Origin: Pholiota molesta
Taxonomy: Eukaryota; Basidiomycota; Agaricomycetes; Agaricales; Strophariaceae
Length of the DNA stretch: 20,726 bases
Direction: 5' to 3'
Assembly: GCA_014925825.1 (NCBI GenBank)
Contig: JACGCK010000487.1
Coordinates: forward strand, 1-20,726
The notes under the pieces are model-generated. The model saw only the letters and a list, made by a program, of their open reading frames with translations, had not been told where the DNA came from and did no database searches. This document shows, in pieces, positions 18,958 through 20,726 of the stretch (within the stretch, counting starts at the first letter, position 1; each line of letters begins with the position of its first letter). The translations under genes and the position numbers were made by a program.

Positions 18958-19285
18958 GTGAGTCTCCTTCCAACTTCTTTACATTTTCCCCCAATTTCGA
19001 TCATACACACCTTTACACCGATTCTCTGCGCTTAGTGCGAGTGTCTGGTTTTCTTATCTATGCATTTTGGGTATTTGCGCATCCGCGTTACCCGTCGACG
19101 CTCGATATTCGAACGTTCGATTTATCCCCGATATTATCACCTTATCGCGACATCCGCACACGATAAACCATCCATCCATATGATATCCTATTTCTATACA
19201 TACTATCTATCCATACACTCCTTCATTTCCTTATCGTCTCAATCTCATCTATCGAGTTCATTACTCATCACATTATCTTTATCAG
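18958..19285 (+). other. Probable spliceosomal intron inside the retroelement RT domain
   Basis: A GTGAGT donor follows ...LVADI, and a TTTATCAG acceptor precedes IAQAPPGAQ. The two sides join in phase 0 and rebuild a continuous RT domain. The 328-nt segment between contains stops in the reading frame and is pyrimidine-rich at its 3' end. It is much longer than the 44-80-nt introns of the host genes here. Insertion of an unrelated element at this point is less likely, because no duplication or inverted repeat is seen. Confidence 0.65.
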
Positions 19286-20726
19286 ATCGCTCAAGCGCCC
19301 CCGGGCGCTCAAGTCTGTACCCTGGACATTGCCAAATTCCATCGGACTTGCCCTGTCCACCCATCCCACAAGCCTTGGCTCGTCGTGCAAGGTTTGCCGC
19401 ACGAATTCTTCATCGATCACGCCCATCCTTTCGGCGCTGCTTGCGCGAGCAGCAATTCCAGCCAGCCAGCCAACGCGGCCATTCACATATGGGCGGCCGA
19501 AGGCGTCGCACCTGTTCCAAAATACGAAGATGATCTAAACGCTTTTCGTTTTCCATCACCAGCGGGAACCTTCACCGACGGCGATTATTCGTATGACTAT
19601 GACAGAGACGAAATGCTTCGTCGCATCGCCCCTCTGGGCATTCCTTGGCATGAAGAGAAGGCGACGATACATTCAAATTCGTCACAACATTCATCGGATT
19701 CCAGTGGGACATCCCTAACAAGCTGGTCACCCTCACGGACGAGAAGCGTTTCAAGTTTTTGGATCGTGTTCGGCAGTTTGTTGACAGGTTCGAACGACAT
19801 CCTTGCCATCTGCTCGACGTTCAAAAAATCCACGGATCTTTATGTCACATATCGTTCGTATACATCGCAGGCCGCTCCCGTCTCGCATCCTTATCCAACT
19901 TCGCCTCGACATTCCCTTCCAACAACGACTATGCTATCCGATTCCCACCACCATCCCTCATCACCGACCTCAAATGGTGGTCTGCCACCCTTGCCGTTGC
20001 CGGCGTCTCAAGGCCGCTGCGTCCTCGAGGTGTCGCCATCGATCTCGGATTATTCGTTGACGCGTCGACATCGTGGGGTATCGGTATTATTATAGGCGAC
20101 GAATGGGCTGCCTTCCACCTTCGTTCTTCTTGGAAGATCCCCGGCAGGGATATTTGCTGGCTTGAAACAGTCGCAATAGAACTGCTGGTCTATTTCTTAG
20201 AGGCTCGAGGGCTTCATGATGTTCGATTGATCATTCATTCCGACAACAATGGCACAATCGGCGCCCTGGACAAAGGACGCAGCCGCAACCACCACATTAA
20301 TCTCTCCGCAGGCGCACTTACTCCGTGCTTCTTCCCTTATTTATCACTCCAGAATTCGTATATGTTGCATCTGCCGCAAATCCTGCCGACCCTATCTCGC
20401 GCGGAGAATCAGGGGTCACAGGACAAGCTTATTTCCCGTATCTTTCACGCTCCCAGATGAGCTTCGTAATTGTTTTACTTATGTCTAGTTTAAATCCTTT
20501 CATCTTTTCGGCAGCATGTGTTGTCGAGAGAGACGTGGGTGAAGTCTCTTTATCTTCTCCGCGCCCCACGTCATCTCATATTTTCAGTATCAATCCGTTT
20601 GCACATCTGACCCCCATAGCACATACTTCTCCTGTTTCTAGTTCTATTATTTCCCATAACAAAGTTTCCGTCTTCGAAGTTCCTTTTTCCAATCACTTGT
20701 ACAATACTAAAAATATTTTCGGCATC

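Larger units (their letters stand above)
15900..20726 (+). mobile_element. DIRS-like (tyrosine-recombinase order) retroelement, right end outside window, degraded
   Basis: Order of parts: leader with TATA box and inverted repeats, gag, then reverse transcriptase and RNase H, running off the right edge. The RT and RNase H blocks (FDTAS..ADI, LDIAKFHRTCPV, HPFGAACASSN, YEDDL, KIHGSLCH, VDASTSWGIG, GRDICWLETVAIELL, IHSDNNGTIGA, NPADPISRGE) match the type I associate with basidiomycete DIRS-like elements. I see no long terminal repeat and no DDE integrase in the window, but the tyrosine recombinase that would prove the order is not visible either. The left limit is approximate. Pol is interrupted by a hAT-like insertion, stops and frameshifts, so this copy is not autonomous as it stands. 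Confidence 0.75.
17618..20726 (+). pseudogene. Broken pol of the DIRS-like retroelement: reverse transcriptase and RNase H
   Basis: Pieces in order: frame 1 at 17618-17785 (FSRVIHPYNTSAFASFLDKH); an inserted 778-bp element; frame 1 at 18572-18957 (INNLTHGFPLGRMP, GPFYASPI, RICRHLSKS, KKEDFPTRFDTAS); a probable 328-nt intron; frame 2 from 19286 (LDIAKFHRTCPVHP, HPFGAACASSN and the RT site YEDD at 19523-19534); a one-base loss near 19660; frame 1 to about 20306 (KIHGSLCH, RNase H residues in VDAST with Asp at 20059, ETVAIELL, HSDNN); a second one-base loss near 20306; and frame 3, open from there to the window end, starting with the expected VYVASAANPADPISRGE block. The RT and RNase H catalytic residues are all still present. 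The recombinase is not in the window. Confidence 0.8.

Noticed and set aside
15900..20726. Gypsy- or Copia-type LTR retrotransposon
   Set aside because: No long terminal repeat, aspartic protease or DDE integrase motif is seen, and the RT and RNase H blocks look DIRS-like. The missing right end keeps this open.
1..20726. CRISPR array, tRNA, rRNA or bacterial defence genes
   Set aside because: No regularly spaced repeats, cloverleaf-like sequence or prokaryotic gene layout was found on either strand.

Overview
The window is fungal, most likely from an agaricomycete basidiomycete. Every recognisable host gene is split by introns of about 44-69 nt with GT-AG ends. The gene content is also typical of mushrooms: a DUF6533 seven-helix protein, a FunK1-type kinase remnant and a tyrosine-recombinase-type (DIRS-like) retroelement. 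I see no bacterial operon, tRNA, rRNA or CRISPR array.

Layout from left to right. Positions 1-938 hold the 3' part of an unidentified multi-exon gene, followed by about 1.1 kb without a recognisable gene. At 2071-2828 lies a 758-bp DNA transposon with long degenerate terminal inverted repeats and a perfect 9-bp target-site duplication. It ends only 41 bp before the start codon of a nine-exon SERINC/TMS1 membrane-protein gene (2870-4781). A DUF6533-type membrane-protein gene follows (about 5654-7315); its conserved blocks are clear, but two junctions do not keep frame. A DapA-family aldolase gene (minus strand, 7848-8939) and the mitochondrial dynamin gene MGM1/OPA1 (plus strand, 9090-12111) are divergent and share a 150-bp promoter. 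An SCP2-type sterol carrier gene with a peroxisomal C-terminus (minus strand, 12437-13036) converges on MGM1. An intact but N-terminally short FunK1-like pseudokinase gene occupies 13986-14907.

From about 15.9 kb to the right edge is a DIRS-like retroelement. It has a leader rich in inverted repeats, a Gag with two zinc-knuckle-like clusters, and a pol region with reverse transcriptase (YEDD) and RNase H domains. The pol is broken by two in-frame stops after gag, a 778-bp hAT-like non-autonomous element with a perfect 8-bp duplication, and two 1-nt frameshifts. It also carries a probable 328-nt spliceosomal intron. The tyrosine recombinase expected for this order would lie beyond the window.

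The host genes are ordinary housekeeping and family genes with no shared pathway visible. The most informative features are the nested transposon history at the right end and the transposon sitting in the 5' leader or promoter of the SERINC gene. I found no convincing new multi-gene system.
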